Below are positions 35,182-46,400 of a DNA stretch of 64,000 bases, in pieces. The DNA comes from Streptococcus sp. LQJ-218 (GTDB taxonomy: Bacteria > Bacillota > Bacilli > Lactobacillales > Streptococcaceae), in the NCBI RefSeq assembly GCF_003428885.1, contig NZ_QQRU01000001.1, positions 222,857 through 286,856 of the forward strand, in the 5' to 3' direction. The position numbers and the translations under genes were made by a program. Position 1 is the first letter of the stretch. Every line of letters starts with the position of its first letter. A model generated the notes under the pieces. It made no database searches, was not told the origin of the DNA, and saw nothing but the letters and a program-made list of their open reading frames with translations.

Positions 35182-35657
35182 TAGGCTACCATCCGTTTTT
35201 CAGATATCTCTAACATACGTTCAATTCCATCCAAATAGCCGCTATACCTCTCTATTTCATCAAAATTCTCTACTAAATAGATATTCGTATGAATCAAGTC
35301 AGATAGATCATCACTCATTAAAATCCAAGGATTAGATTCATCATCAATGCTAATTCCCTGTCTATCTTGATAACGATAGATTCGAGATAATAGATTAGCA
35401 CCTCTTTCTTTCACTATTTCAATTTTTAAAGTCAATTCATAATCTTCAACAGGATTCAGCATTTTATCTTCTCCTACAATATCGACATAAGATACATTAA
35501 ACTTCTGACAAATGATGTCTATTAATTCGGTAGAGACTGAACTCGTTCCATTTTCATAACGACTCAGACTATTTCGTGAAATACCTACAATCCGTGCAAA
35601 TTCGGGTTGTGTTAAGTCATGTGTTTTACGTAAGGATTTTATGTTCTTTCCAATCAT
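35181..35657 (-). CDS. pezA: PezA antitoxin and autorepressor
   Basis: 158 residues from MIGKNIKSLRKTHDLTQPEF; an upstream in-frame ATG adding 19 residues is rejected because AAGGAG lies 6 bases before 35657. An N-terminal XRE HTH (LTQPEFARIVGISRNSLSRYENG) is followed by a C-terminal PezT-binding helical part. It binds the palindrome at 35705-35726 to repress the operon. Confidence 0.92.
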   Translation of the reverse strand: MIGKNIKSLRKTHDLTQPEFARIVGISRNSLSRYENGTSSVSTELIDIICQKFNVSYVDIVGEDKMLNPVEDYELTLKIEIVKERGANLLSRIYRYQDRQGISIDDESNPWILMSDDLSDLIHTNIYLVENFDEIERYSGYLDGIERMLEISEKRMVA

Positions 35658-35704
35658 GGCAAACTCCTTTATTTTTCTAAATCCATTATAGCATAAAAAA
35701 GCAG

Positions 35705-35726
35705 AACGCACCAAAATTGGTGCGTT
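35705..35726. promoter_or_regulatory. PezA operator
   Basis: A palindrome, AACGCACCAA and TTGGTGCGTT (2-base centre), lies immediately upstream of the extended -10 (minus strand TGCTATAAT) of pezAT. Position and symmetry fit the known PezA binding site. Confidence 0.75.
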
Positions 35727-35761
35727 GTTTGTTGTTTTTCTAGCCTAAACTTTACTTCTAA

Positions 35762-35802
35762 AAAAGCCACCTTAAAGAGTAATTCCTTTTTCGGTGGCTT
35801 TT
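35762..35802. terminator. Terminator between the ART-type module and pezAT
   Basis: AAAAGCCACC (35762-35771) pairs with GGTGGCTTTT (35793-35802), with a T run on the minus strand. It ends the ART-type operon just after the small partner gene. Confidence 0.8.
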
Positions 35803-35809
35803 CAAAATA

Positions 35810-36037
35810 CTATACAATAAAATACTCTTGTTTAATTTTTGTAAGCAGGTTGTTAGCAACCGAAGTTACACCAACATGCATCAGTTCAGGATCAGAATAA
35901 TCTAGATTACGAGCATAGCCTTCTGCAACAGTCTGAGCAATACGCTCATCCAATTTATAATTAGAGGCTTTTAATAGTGCTTGAAATAATTCTGAACTAT
36001 ATAGTTTAATATTATTTTCCAACGATACTACTGCCAT
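35810..36037 (-). CDS. Small partner protein of ART-like module 1
   Basis: 75 residues, no family recognised (MAVVSLENNIKLYSSEL...). It overlaps the end of the upstream DUF3990-type gene by 10 bases, indicating coupling. The same arrangement (large protein then small partner) recurs at 47528-48299, which makes a toxin-antitoxin or enzyme-inhibitor pair plausible. No DNA-binding motif is obvious. Confidence 0.6.
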   Translation of the reverse strand: MAVVSLENNIKLYSSELFQALLKASNYKLDERIAQTVAEGYARNLDYSDPELMHVGVTSVANNLLTKIKQEYFIV

Positions 36038-36660
36038 TTTTGTAACTCCTCTCCTGTCTTTGATTGATAAACTTTCTCTATTTTCATTATATCACAAAAA
36101 GATTGGTTGTGAATGGATAATTGTTTAAAAGAATAGGGTTTTCTAAACTCAGCAAGCATTTCTTCTTTTGTAATTTCATTCTGACGAAAACGAGCTAAAG
36201 CTTGGGTTGGATTGTCATCAGTCTGAACACCATAGATAAAATCAAAATGGTGTTGTAATTCATCTGGATTTTCCCGATTTTGAACGACAAGTTCCGCAAA
36301 ATCTAAATCTGACTCTGACTTTTTATGTTTTGCAAAATAGTGACAATGATAGTCAGGGTTCTTAAAAATTTCTATAAAATTTGAAATACGAAATTCTACT
36401 ATAATTCCTACTTCTTCTTCTGAGTCAAAAATATTATTATTAGAAGTGCTTCGATTTAATACTTCAACTTGCTTGTTAATAAATTTTCTAGCTTGTTCAA
36501 AGTCAGGTGTGATATAGAAACCAGGTCCAAAGTCTAGCTCACTTCCTAAATTAAATTTAACATCGATTCCTTTTTTTAAGGATTCTAAATGTCTCAATAA
36601 TGTAGCATGAAACCACTGCGTCTGACCTAGTTGCTTTTCCTGCTTGGTAGTCAACTCCAA
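36028..36660 (-). CDS. DUF3990-type ADP-ribosyltransferase-fold protein, copy 1
   Basis: 210 residues. The core shows TQWFHATLLRHLESL, GPGFYITPDFEQARKF and a later FDFIYGVQTDD segment. These match the H/F-Y/Q pattern of the DUF3990 group, which is considered related to ADP-ribosyltransferases. It could modify a macromolecule as a toxin with the small downstream gene as antidote. The promoter has an extended -10 (TGTTATACT) and a palindrome TATACT/AGTATA at 36684-36698 that may be the operator. Confidence 0.7.
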   Translation of the reverse strand: MELTTKQEKQLGQTQWFHATLLRHLESLKKGIDVKFNLGSELDFGPGFYITPDFEQARKFINKQVEVLNRSTSNNNIFDSEEEVGIIVEFRISNFIEIFKNPDYHCHYFAKHKKSESDLDFAELVVQNRENPDELQHHFDFIYGVQTDDNPTQALARFRQNEITKEEMLAEFRKPYSFKQLSIHNQSFCDIMKIEKVYQSKTGEELQKWQ

Positions 36661-36683
36661 AATATTTACTTCCTTCTCTAGTC

Positions 36684-36698
36684 TATACTAAAAGTATA
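36684..36698. promoter_or_regulatory. Palindrome at the ART module 1 promoter
   Basis: TATACT-AAA-AGTATA lies next to the -10 of the DUF3990-type operon, at the spacing expected of an autoregulation site. Evidence is symmetry and position only. Confidence 0.45.
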
Positions 36699-36741
36699 AC
36701 ACAAGACTTTATGCAAGTAAAAGAAAATTTTATAAAACCAT

Positions 36742-37017
36742 TTATTTCATTCCATTTTTCCTAAATCTCTCTAAATTCTTCTCCAATTGTTCTTTATGAA
36801 GTTGGTTCTTAGCTTCCTTTAATGTGTCGTCCAAAGTTTCTTCTCTGTAAGTTGCTTCTGTTTTTAGCTGTTCGGTTTCTTGATCTGGAGTGAAAATAAT
36901 ATCTAGCAGTCGGTCTATTTTTTCAAGATCTTGGACAGACATATCAGATAGTCTATGAATTAGCTTTTTAAATACATCACTATTGTCGTGATTTTTCTTA
37001 AAAAATGTTGTAAACAT
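36742..37017 (-). CDS. Hypothetical ICE protein, helical
   Basis: 91 residues, charged and mostly helical (e.g. KLIHRLSDMSVQDLEKIDRLLDIIF). ATG 37017 follows GAGAGG. First of a run of small ICE genes reading on the minus strand behind the primase-like gene. No domain recognised. Confidence 0.55.
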   Translation of the reverse strand: MFTTFFKKNHDNSDVFKKLIHRLSDMSVQDLEKIDRLLDIIFTPDQETEQLKTEATYREETLDDTLKEAKNQLHKEQLEKNLERFRKNGMK

Positions 37018-37055
37018 CTATAACCTCTCAAAAAAAAGCAGCCTATCAGGACTGC

Positions 37056-37439
37056 TTAGTGTAATTCGGAAATCGCATCATAAATGGACTGCAATTTCTT
37101 ATTTTCTTTATTCTTTGTGTCAATCAACGTATGTAGCTCTTCAATTTTCTTTTGACTACTTTGAATATCGCTATTGTTATCCGCAATAAGTCTTTTAAGA
37201 TGTTGCTGATAACTTGTAGTGATATCTGTCTCTTTTCCTGTTCTAACCTCTGTAACTTTGGGTTTAGAACTAGAATTTGATTCCGTCACAGGTGCTTGTT
37301 TGCGCTTTTGAAAAGCTGCTTCATAATTTACATCATTACCTCCTTGATGATTTCCAAATAAGGCCGCAATTTTATCTGGATCTTCTTGATTTTCTGATTT
37401 ACTTTCTAATGGTTGATTAAAATTCCAATCTTTTGTCAT
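37056..37439 (-). CDS. Hypothetical ICE protein with coiled coil
   Basis: 127 residues, low-complexity N-terminus (Lys, Asn, Ser) and a coiled coil near the C-terminus (IQSSQKKIEELHTLIDTKN). The start overlaps the stop of the next upstream gene (ATGA), so translation is coupled. No family recognised. Confidence 0.55.
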   Translation of the reverse strand: MTKDWNFNQPLESKSENQEDPDKIAALFGNHQGGNDVNYEAAFQKRKQAPVTESNSSSKPKVTEVRTGKETDITTSYQQHLKRLIADNNSDIQSSQKKIEELHTLIDTKNKENKKLQSIYDAISELH

Positions 37440-37669
37440 TCACTCATTTCATCCTTTCTAAATTCAGAATCATCGAATTGTCTTTCTTTACCAAAGGCAT
37501 GATCAAGAGCTTCTTCAAAACTCATGTGACTGATGCTTTGACGCCTTTTGAACGTCGCAAACATCGCTGTCTCCAGTTGCTCTTTGTAAGCAGCTAGTTT
37601 TTCTGTCTCTCTTGCTACCTTACTTTCTTGCCTAGTGACCTTTTCTTCTAAGCGTTCAATAATGGTCAT
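37436..37669 (-). CDS. Hypothetical ICE protein, coiled-coil N-terminus
   Basis: 77 residues. The N-terminus is a coiled coil (MTIIERLEEKVTRQESKVAR) and the rest is polar. AGGAGG lies before ATG 37669. It is the upstream member of the coupled pair with the 127-residue protein. Its role in transfer or replication is unknown. Confidence 0.55.
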   Translation of the reverse strand: MTIIERLEEKVTRQESKVARETEKLAAYKEQLETAMFATFKRRQSISHMSFEEALDHAFGKERQFDDSEFRKDEMSE

Positions 37670-37719
37670 ATACTATCCTCCTTCATTCTAATATTAGCTA
37701 AAACATCTTGATTTTGTTA

Positions 37720-38805
37720 TCACAATTCTAAACATTGAGAGGTTTGTCTTACTGGTTGATTCCTCAATGTCTCTTTTGCATTCTCGAACATCAATTGTAA
37801 ATCTGATTTCTTTTCTCGAAGAATATCGTTCCAGTCTCTTTTTTCTTTCCCATATTCATTATCAGGTAAATCCAGTAAAACAGGAAATCCTGATTTAGAT
37901 AACTTATCAGAAAAATCTTTACCTGCATCATCACAATCTACTGCCAGTGTCAATAAATCAGAATGATTATCAAAATAGCTGGTGGTATCACGAATTGTAT
38001 TGAACAAAGGCAATAACTTTGAAGGTATTACTGTATCTAAAAATTCCAACTTCTGATTTTCTTCAGCTATCAGTCGTAAAGTTTGATAAGCAACAACAGA
38101 CCTTTTTAATCCCTCCATAGATACCAAACGAACATCTGATAGGCTTTGTTGATGAAGTTCGTAATAGCTCATCAAGTCGATAAACGATTCACAAAAGACC
38201 AGTCTATTTGGTTTACCAATATCAAAGGATATTCCAACATGTCCATGGCTTCCTTTTAGAATCGTTTTTAACCTCTCTCTAGGAAGAGAGTGATTCTTAT
38301 AAATCCCTTGTATACTTGCTGCCTGCAGTTTGTGACGATGATCAAAGCTTTTAAAAACAATAACAGGTTCAACAGTTTCATTTGTTTTCCAACTAGCTTG
38401 TGCTATCAAACCTTGTTGAATCATCTTTTCTATGATTTCTTCTGAGATTCCTCTACATTTTGTTAAGTAATATCTGGCCAGACTGCAGTTAGAATCTTCT
38501 ACTCTCTTTAAAGGATAATAAAATGGTCTCTCTCTTTTTTCTTGAACAGCTTCTTTTTGAAAAGGTTCTTCAGAAAGAAAAGCTAGAGCTTCTTTAAAGG
38601 AAATTCCCTTAACAAGTCGAACAAAATCAATAACATCACCTTGAATATCTCTTGAAAACCATTTAAAAGTATTGGTAGTTGAAAAAATTCGGAATGAATC
38701 GTGTTCAGGATGTTCATAGACACGGCTAGAAACTTGTTTAAAGGAAATACCTAAACGATTGGCTACATCAAGAATTGAAATTTGCTTACATTCCTCTATA
38801 TTCAT
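37720..38805 (-). CDS. TOPRIM (DUF3991-type) primase-like protein
   Basis: 361 residues. The N-terminal segment (ISILDVANRLGISFKQVS ... WFSRDIQGDVIDFVRLVKG) matches the CHC2/DUF3991 region of ICE and plasmid primase-like proteins; its zinc-coordinating cysteines are missing. A TOPRIM domain follows (CESFIDLMSYYELH; LLTLAVDCDDAGKDFSDKL). It may prime the complementary strand after transfer or be a regulator. It overlaps no neighbour; the VirB8-like gene lies 9 bases upstream. Confidence 0.75.
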   Translation of the reverse strand: MNIEECKQISILDVANRLGISFKQVSSRVYEHPEHDSFRIFSTTNTFKWFSRDIQGDVIDFVRLVKGISFKEALAFLSEEPFQKEAVQEKRERPFYYPLKRVEDSNCSLARYYLTKCRGISEEIIEKMIQQGLIAQASWKTNETVEPVIVFKSFDHRHKLQAASIQGIYKNHSLPRERLKTILKGSHGHVGISFDIGKPNRLVFCESFIDLMSYYELHQQSLSDVRLVSMEGLKRSVVAYQTLRLIAEENQKLEFLDTVIPSKLLPLFNTIRDTTSYFDNHSDLLTLAVDCDDAGKDFSDKLSKSGFPVLLDLPDNEYGKEKRDWNDILREKKSDLQLMFENAKETLRNQPVRQTSQCLEL

Positions 38806-38814
38806 AAAACATCA

Positions 38815-39456
38815 TCATTTTGTCGTAGTATTTGGCAGTGATGGTATTGATGATGATTCTTCTAAAGTTTTAGGAGTTGCCTTATCTAAATCATCTAACC
38901 CAGATTTCCAAACCTGTACTTGATTGACCAATAACTTACCTGGTAGTTTCGAATAAGACAACTTAACTGTTCTTGTTTCTGTCTGATTAGTCTTTGATTG
39001 GTTGGCATTCTTTAAATCAGATACATAGGTTACATTATAAGAGACCATGGCAATGGCTTGATTCGTAGTCTGATTGACAAAGATATCTGCTTTTTCAAAA
39101 TGATAATCCAAAATATAATCCTTATACACTTGGTTCATAGCATCATTTTGACTTGACAATTCTTGAGAATAAGCCGATTCAGTCATATAAGGTTGAATAC
39201 GTGTATTATTTTCTCCGAGCTTTTCTTTCGTATAGTACTGCGTCAAAAATTCTTTTACAGTATCCGATGACAAAATGCTGGCTTTATCTTCTGCTTGTTT
39301 GTCCTCTACAAGTTTAGCTGCAGCCAATTCGATTTCTTTGCGACTTTGTTTAGCAGTAGAATGTTGACCAGCAGTATATCCCATCATGAGAATAAAGCTA
39401 GTTGCGGCTACTGCTCCAACACTAATTAAGGCTTTAGTTTTGACTTTATTTAACAT
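38815..39456 (-). CDS. VirB8-like or conjugation-associated membrane protein
   Basis: 213 residues. One N-terminal membrane segment (about 7-27, VKTKALISVGAVAATSFILMMGY) and an extracytoplasmic domain with a VirB8/NTF2-like layout (FLTQYYTKEKLGEN ... AIAMVSYNVTYVSDL). It would be part of the outer ICE type IV channel. It lies upstream of the primase-like gene. Family assignment by topology is moderate. Confidence 0.6.
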   Translation of the reverse strand: MLNKVKTKALISVGAVAATSFILMMGYTAGQHSTAKQSRKEIELAAAKLVEDKQAEDKASILSSDTVKEFLTQYYTKEKLGENNTRIQPYMTESAYSQELSSQNDAMNQVYKDYILDYHFEKADIFVNQTTNQAIAMVSYNVTYVSDLKNANQSKTNQTETRTVKLSYSKLPGKLLVNQVQVWKSGLDDLDKATPKTLEESSSIPSLPNTTTK

Positions 39457-39615
39457 CTTAGACCTTCTTTCTATAAAAACTAGGTCAAGAATAACAAAAA
39501 GAACTTGTAAGTTTTATCACATCACAACGAAAGGTAATTCCTACATTTCAGGCGCCAAATCGTACAGTTCAGAGAAAAATATCAAAATTAGCTGTCTTCA
39601 GCTTATAATATAAAT

Positions 39616-39813
39616 ATGAACAAATTAAAAGAAGAAAATTTGAGAAGAGCTCTTTCTCATATTGAACGACATAAACAAGCTATAAATACAAGTAATAATA
39701 GTGAGGATAATGATTTTCATAAATTATTACTCCAATTTAGCTATGAAGTATATGAAAGAATCAAGGCAAATAAAAAACCTTATCCGAATTTAGATTCAGA
39801 TAAAGTCTTTTGA
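39616..39813 (+). CDS. Small hypothetical protein on the opposite strand
   Basis: 65 residues, polar and helical (MNKLKEENLRRALSHIERH). Its strand is opposite to all its neighbours. A TATAAT lies a few bases upstream of ATG 39616, leaving almost no room for a ribosome binding site, so it may have a leaderless or short leader. It could be a regulator or a fragment of one. Coding status is plausible, not certain. Confidence 0.4.
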   Translation: MNKLKEENLRRALSHIERHKQAINTSNNSEDNDFHKLLLQFSYEVYERIKANKKPYPNLDSDKVF

Positions 39814-39826
39814 TTATCTAAAAAGT

Positions 39827-40144
39827 TCATATTTTTTCCTTATTTATGGAGTTAATGAAGTGCCAACTGAATCCTAGAACCAACATCAGATTGATGAAAA
39901 GGTACACAGCCGTAAAACTAGTTAAACCATGTTGTCTGATATCATCAAAATATAAACTAGGTTCAGTAAAGAACAAATAAATTCCATAGACCTCCACGAA
40001 AATAAGAAAACTAATAAAACCAATAAGGAAAAGTCCACTGGCAATAAGAAAGAGTCTCCATAAAAGAATGAGAATTCCTCCTACTGCTAAAAAAATTACT
40101 GGGATAAGGAGTAAATCATTCATGACTTTCTCCTTTCTAGTCAA
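39827..40144 (-). CDS. Small membrane protein, outer ICE
   Basis: 105 residues with three hydrophobic segments (LLLIPVIFLAVGGILILLW; IGFISFLIFVEVYGIYLFF; FTAVYLFINLMLVLGF). It overlaps the next gene by 8 bases. Such proteins accompany streptococcal ICE transfer genes; the function is unknown. Confidence 0.65.
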   Translation of the reverse strand: MTRKEKVMNDLLLIPVIFLAVGGILILLWRLFLIASGLFLIGFISFLIFVEVYGIYLFFTEPSLYFDDIRQHGLTSFTAVYLFINLMLVLGFSWHFINSINKEKI

Positions 40145-40421
40145 TCAATTGACGATAATGGGTGTCAAGAGAGGAATCAAACTCTTCTAATTTTTGAACT
40201 AAGTCCAAATACTCCTCTTTTTCATATTCTTCAAAGTCCACACCTCGATGATTTTGAAGAGCTATTTCCAATTGACTAGTGAGTTCTCGTTTAGAAAAAC
40301 TGTAATCCCCAGTAACTTCCTCATAATGTTCCTTTAGCTCCTTGTAGGCTTGGTATTCTTCAGGCGTTTGAAATCCCTGTACCAAGGCCTCTTCTAATTG
40401 ATAATAGGTATCTTCCATCAT
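40137..40421 (-). CDS. Acidic small protein, outer ICE
   Basis: 94 residues, acidic, helical (YQLEEALVQGFQTPEEYQAY). Coupled to the membrane protein by an 8-base overlap. No family assigned. It follows the large methylase-helicase gene after about 75 bases. Confidence 0.6.
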   Translation of the reverse strand: MMEDTYYQLEEALVQGFQTPEEYQAYKELKEHYEEVTGDYSFSKRELTSQLEIALQNHRGVDFEEYEKEEYLDLVQKLEEFDSSLDTHYRQLID

Positions 40422-40495
40422 AATCGTTACCTCGTTTCTTTCTATCTTTATTTTACCGCGCTTTTCTTTTCTTGTCCGCTATTTGTATCTATTTT

Positions 40496-43400
40496 TTAAT
40501 CTAATTCAAAAGAAAGTTGTTCTTGCCTTTCTTTTCCTTTTTCGTGGAATTGTCTTAAGGCCTGATCAATAATATCTAAATCCGTTTCTGTTTCAATCAA
40601 TGGCGAGAGTACATCGTATTCGGCCTTTTTAGTTTGATAATCCTCTTCCTTTGGAAAATTTTTCTCAATTTCAACTTTAGCAGTAGTCAATTTATCCTGT
40701 AATTCATCCAATAAGTTCTGAGTTTTCACTTGGTCCTCCTTAATGTGATCAATCGTATGCTGAAGTCTTTGAATTGTCCCCAAAGGAGAATACAAATCTA
40801 AACTGACAGAATACTGATTTTCTCCCACAATCTTAACAGAGAAGGTTTCAGGAAGAGGTTGATTTGTTGGAAGACTAAGCATTTTAATGTCAAATCCTCG
40901 ATAGCTTGCTAGGGTTCGGAATTCTTTGCTGTCAGCTTGATTATGACGGATAAGACGGTGTAGGGATTCACCTGCTTCAGCTCGTTGCTCAAAAGCTTGC
41001 TTGCCTACTGTCATAGAAAATGCCTGGTCTTTCGACATTTCAGACTGTTGAATGTCGCCTTCATACTTGCTTAATCGTTTCTCAAGAATGGGCATATTTT
41101 CTTCACAGTAAGAGATTGTATGACGATAGTGATCCTTGCTGCGTTGAAAGGCACGTCTTTGATTTTCTAATAGGGTCAAATCATTCTCTAGTTCCATCTT
41201 ATATTTAAGATAAGGATTACCTGTTGCTAGTGCCTTAAAATCAGAAGCTGTCATGGTCTGCTCATCAATATCTTCTGCAGCACGAATTGGCTCCTTAGAA
41301 GTCATAATCTGCTTAATATAACGGAGTTTGTTCTCCTGAGTTGCCCATAGATAATTATCAAACGAACCTTTGGTAATGTAGTGGTAAATATCCACTTCCT
41401 TATTTTCATTTCCTTGTCGGATAATCCGTCCATTGCGTTGCTGAATGTCACTTGGTCTCCAGGGGACATCCAGGTGATGAACTGCTTTCATCTTGCTCTG
41501 AACATTTAAACCTGTTCCTCCTTTTTCAGTTGAGGCAAGGAGAATCCGCACTTCTCCTGCATTGACCTTTCGAGACAAACTATTCTTCTTTTCATCACTA
41601 TTGGCATCATGTACAAAGGCAATTTCCTTACTAGGGATTCCTCTATCAACTAATAAAGCCTTTATTTCAGAATAGACATCAAAGCCATTATCCTTTTTCT
41701 TAGGTGTTCCAATATCTGAAAAAATCATCTGAGTAGCCTTATTTTCCATTCCCTCACGATAAATTCTTTCAACATTATCCACTACCTGAAGCAGTTTATG
41801 ATTGTCTGCTAGACTATAACTAGAGTCCAATAAACGCATATCAATAGCTAGTTTTCGTGCCTCACCCGTAATTTTTAACATGTTATCCTGGCTCGGATCA
41901 ACTGTTCCACATTTGACCATATCTGACCTCATAACTAATTCTTCTAAATAGAGTATCTGGTTTTCAGTTAACTCACTCTCAATAGGGATAATATGAGCTT
42001 CTGGAACAGGTAAATCCAACATATCTTGTGTTTGAATGTCGGCTGTTTCTTTATAGATTTTCATCAACTCAGGTAGATTGACAAACTTTTTAAATCGTTT
42101 CTTAGGTTGGTACTTATCCCCTGTAGGAGCTAATTCCATAGAGTTTTGAATTTCTCCAAAAGCACCTACCCAAGAGTCAAAATAATCAACTTGATAGCGT
42201 TTTAAGATATCTGGTTGAATATAGTTCATCATAGTATACAACTCACTAATAGAATTGGAAACAGGTGTCCCTGTCGCAAAGACAATATTTTTAAAATCAT
42301 GTTCTTCCTGAATCTGTCGAACCTTCATCTCCATATCCACGTTCTTCTTAGAGGTTGTATTGGTAATACCTGCTACATTCCCAAGTCCAGTAATTGGACG
42401 AATATTTTTAAAGTGATGTGCTTCATCCACAAAGAGAAAATCAATTCCTAAGTTCTCAAAATCAATAAAACTATCACGATTGAAACGTTGGAGTTCTTCC
42501 AATTGTTTCTCTAGACCACTTATTGATTGTTCTGCTTCTTTAACGGTATACTTATTTTCAGAATGTGTTTTAATCTCTCGTAGTTCATTGAGTTTATCCT
42601 CTATATAGTTCATCTGTCTTTCCTTACTGACAGGGATTTTTTCAAATTGAGAATCCCCAATGACAATAGCATCGTAATCTCCTGTAATAATACGTGATAC
42701 AAATTGTTTTCTTCTCGCCTTCACAAAATCTTTCTTAGTGGTCACAAAGACTTTTTTAGTAGGGAAAAATTTCATGATTTCTTGGCCAAATTGAGCAGAC
42801 AAACTAGAGGGCACCACATACAATGGCTTATGAACCATCCCCAACTCCTTTAATTTAAACCCAGCACCAAGCATAGTCAAGGTCTTTCCTGAACCTACCT
42901 CATGAGCTAACAATGCTCTTTTTTCTTCTACGATTCTTTGAATGGCATTCTCTTGATGAGGACGAAGACTGATGTTTTGTGCCAAGCCATCAATGACTAG
43001 ATGGCTACCGTCATACTCTCGACTAACTGTTCGATTATAAAGACGATTGTAGCTTTCCTCAATGACTTGTTGGACTTCTGGATACCGTGAGACAAAGTCT
43101 TGAAAGAGCTCTTGTAAATGCTGCTCTTTTGCTCTTAGAACAGAGGTTTTTTCCAAATCTGTGATAGTCTTTTTCTTTTCTCCTTCCGTAACAGTCATAG
43201 TAATCGTCGGTTGGTTTGAATTTAGTAAATTCTCAAAAATCTTTCTTCCTGTATCATAACGTGACCCACTGACTCCAAGACTACTATCTTTGGCACTTGG
43301 ATAGCGATAAGCAAATGATGTCCTTAAATGAACCTGGCCATCGACAGGATTCACTTCAATGACTTGTTCAACATCAGGCGAAGACAATTCAAATTCACGA

Positions 43401-46400
43401 TTGGTAAAACATTCAAAGGCAAATTTACCATAAACGGATTGAGGAATCCAACGTGACCCTATTTTAAACTCAATATCTGCCAGATGAATCCGTGGAGGAC
43501 GAACAGATTCTAACAAATCTAAAGCATGAGACCAGTCACATTCTTGATTGTTTTCCTCCACTAATAGTTGAACTACTTCTATCTTGTTGAGAATATCTCC
43601 TGACAAAAACTGGTTCTTAGAAAGATATTTTCTTTCCCCTCTTAAATAGCTTTCTGGATCTATTAAAATCTGGTCACCTAACTCATCTAAAATAGCAGCT
43701 TGGCTATGTTCGGGATAAATTGATACCATATAGTCTAAATCAACCCCTCTACCATCCGATAAACTGGAGTTTAAGGCATCTAAAGCCGTTGAAACTCTTG
43801 CAATAACTCTCTCTGGTCTAACCAATGCTTTCTCAAAGGCTAAAGATTTTTTATATTTTACTTTCTGATCTTTAGAATCAATGTATTCATCTTCTAAACT
43901 TGCTAGTAAAGAATACTTATCGTCACTATCAAATAAGTTCCGATTAACTGAGGCATTCAAGTATCCAAATTGACTTACAAAGCGGTCATAGTCACGATTG
44001 AGTTTACTAAGTAATACCTGAAAATCTGTCCGACTATAATCTTGATGACGTTGAATTTCAATTAAGGATTGATAGGTCTCTCTCAAATCAACCATGCCCT
44101 TAATACGACTAATATCCTTATCCGATAAGGGACTTTCATAAAAGACCGTTTTTTTGAACAGTCCCTTATATTTCCCTCTTTTACTCGCTTCTTCTGACTT
44201 GTAAACATCTAGTGCTTCCTCATCTGTCAAATGAAGTTGCACGAATCGGTCTATTTTATGTTCAGACAAAGAACTGTCCCAGGCTTTAAAATCTCCCTTC
44301 TCGTCTACATAATAACTAATTTCGTCTACTTTTGAACTTTTCCGAATACCATGCGTATCTCGATAATAAATTTGATTTCCCTCATATCCAAAAGAATAGA
44401 GCGCTAAGTCCTCACGTATACGACTTGGGATAGAATTATCCACTTCTTCTTTGATAAAAACAGGTGCTTTCAAAGAATTGTCAATTTGTTTAGGTGCTTC
44501 CACATTCTCGAATGCTTTCATTATTTCAGTAGCTAATGTTTCTGATACTCCCTTAACATTGAGAGTTCCTCCATTAAAATTACGTATCTCATATTCACCC
44601 AAAACTTGTGTATTGTATTTCCCATCAAAATAAGGATTGATCCAGACACGCTTATCCTCCTCAAAGGGAATAGAGCCACCAAAGACAAGCTCATCTTCAT
44701 TAAGATTCTTTGCTTGATCCTTTTGAAAGAAGAGGAGGTCTGTGGTCACTCGAGTACCTGCAATCTTTTTAAAAGCCGTATCCGGCAAACGAACTCCCCC
44801 TAAAAAATGAGTGTTGGTTTTAATCTCTTGTAAGACATTATCTGTCCGCTTATCCATTGTCCCGATAGATGAGATAATCGACACTTGTCCTCCGTCTCTT
44901 ACTAAATCAAGTGAGTGTTTGACAAAGTAATCATGAATCATATAAGGTTTATCATAGTTTTTATCGGCAATGCGAAAATTTCCAAAAGGAACATTCGTTA
45001 AGACTAAATCAAAACTATTATTTTGATAGGGAACATCTTCAAATCCTCGCACTTCAATATGGGTATTGGGGTGGAGTTGTTTTGCGATTGCGCCTGTCAC
45101 ACTGTCTAATTCAACCCCATAGAGTTCTGATTTATCTAGTATACTTCTAGGCATCGCCGCAAAGAAGTTCCCAGTTCCCATAGAAGGATCTAATATCCTT
45201 CCTCCCTCAAAACCATCATCCAGTAATTTTTGCCAAATCTGGCGAATAATCATTGGGTCTGTATAATAGGCTGTGAGAGAACTTTGTTTCATAGTGGAGT
45301 ACTCTGATTTACTTACTAAACTCTTAAGAGTTAAACGTTCTGTTTCATACTTTGGATTGAGTTCATCGAAAAATTCATTGGCAAGACCGCCCCAGCCGAC
45401 ATACTTGGCTAGTAGCTCTTGTTCTTCTGGATTCGCTTGTCGTCCCTCTTTTTCTAATCTTTTAACAAGTTCAATTGCGGCGATATTCGTTTCAATTTTT
45501 TCTCGATTTGTCTTAGGATAAAAGTCCTCTAAATCATCTGGAAAAACAAAATCTAGAACAGGGATATCCGTCTCTTCTATGCCTACAATAAGCGTTTCTG
45601 TTTCCTTATCCTTTTCATTTTCATTATCTTCTTCCAGATAGGAAAACAAATCTATTTCCTGACTTTCACTTGATGAATCAATATCAATCTCTGAATCTTC
45701 TTTTTCAAATTCTACATGAGACAATACTTGTTCAATCTCTTCCAAACTGTTCAAGTATAAGATAGGATTCTCTTCAAATAACTGGTTGGAATTATTGAAT
45801 AGCTCTAGGCGAACTAAGTCATTTAACTGTGCATTTTCAATCGAAACCAACTGAAATACTTGTCCTTTATAACTTACTTGTGAATCAATCGGATATTCCC
45901 TCAAAGCTTCTTCTACAATTTTATCTACTTTAGATAGGGAATGAACTTCTACATTTTCTTCTACCTGGTCAGTATTATCTAAAGATAAGACTGCTTCCTC
46001 TACTTGCTTAGACTTTTCTCTTATAGCCTTTACTTCATCAAAATGAGTAATAATCTTTAGCTTTTGTGTCAGTGGGAGTTGTGTGTAGTTTTCTTCATGA
46101 TGGACAAGTTCCGTAACGGTATCTAAAGTAGCCATCAATTCTGAACCCAAATAGGCTAGAACATCTCCCTCTTTTTCTTCAAAATGAATCTCAAGAACTT
46201 CTTTTTTTAGTTCTTTGGAATCAACCATTAAAAGAAATTCCTCTATATCTCTACTAATACGGTCAGATAGATTATTCGCAACCCGATAGACATTGACTAA
46301 ATTGACATCCTGATTCTGATGACATACAAGCTCACTTAATAGTTCTAACTTCTCTTTTTCAGATTGGATGTAAAATCGAGTGGAAAGGTTATAGGTTGCG

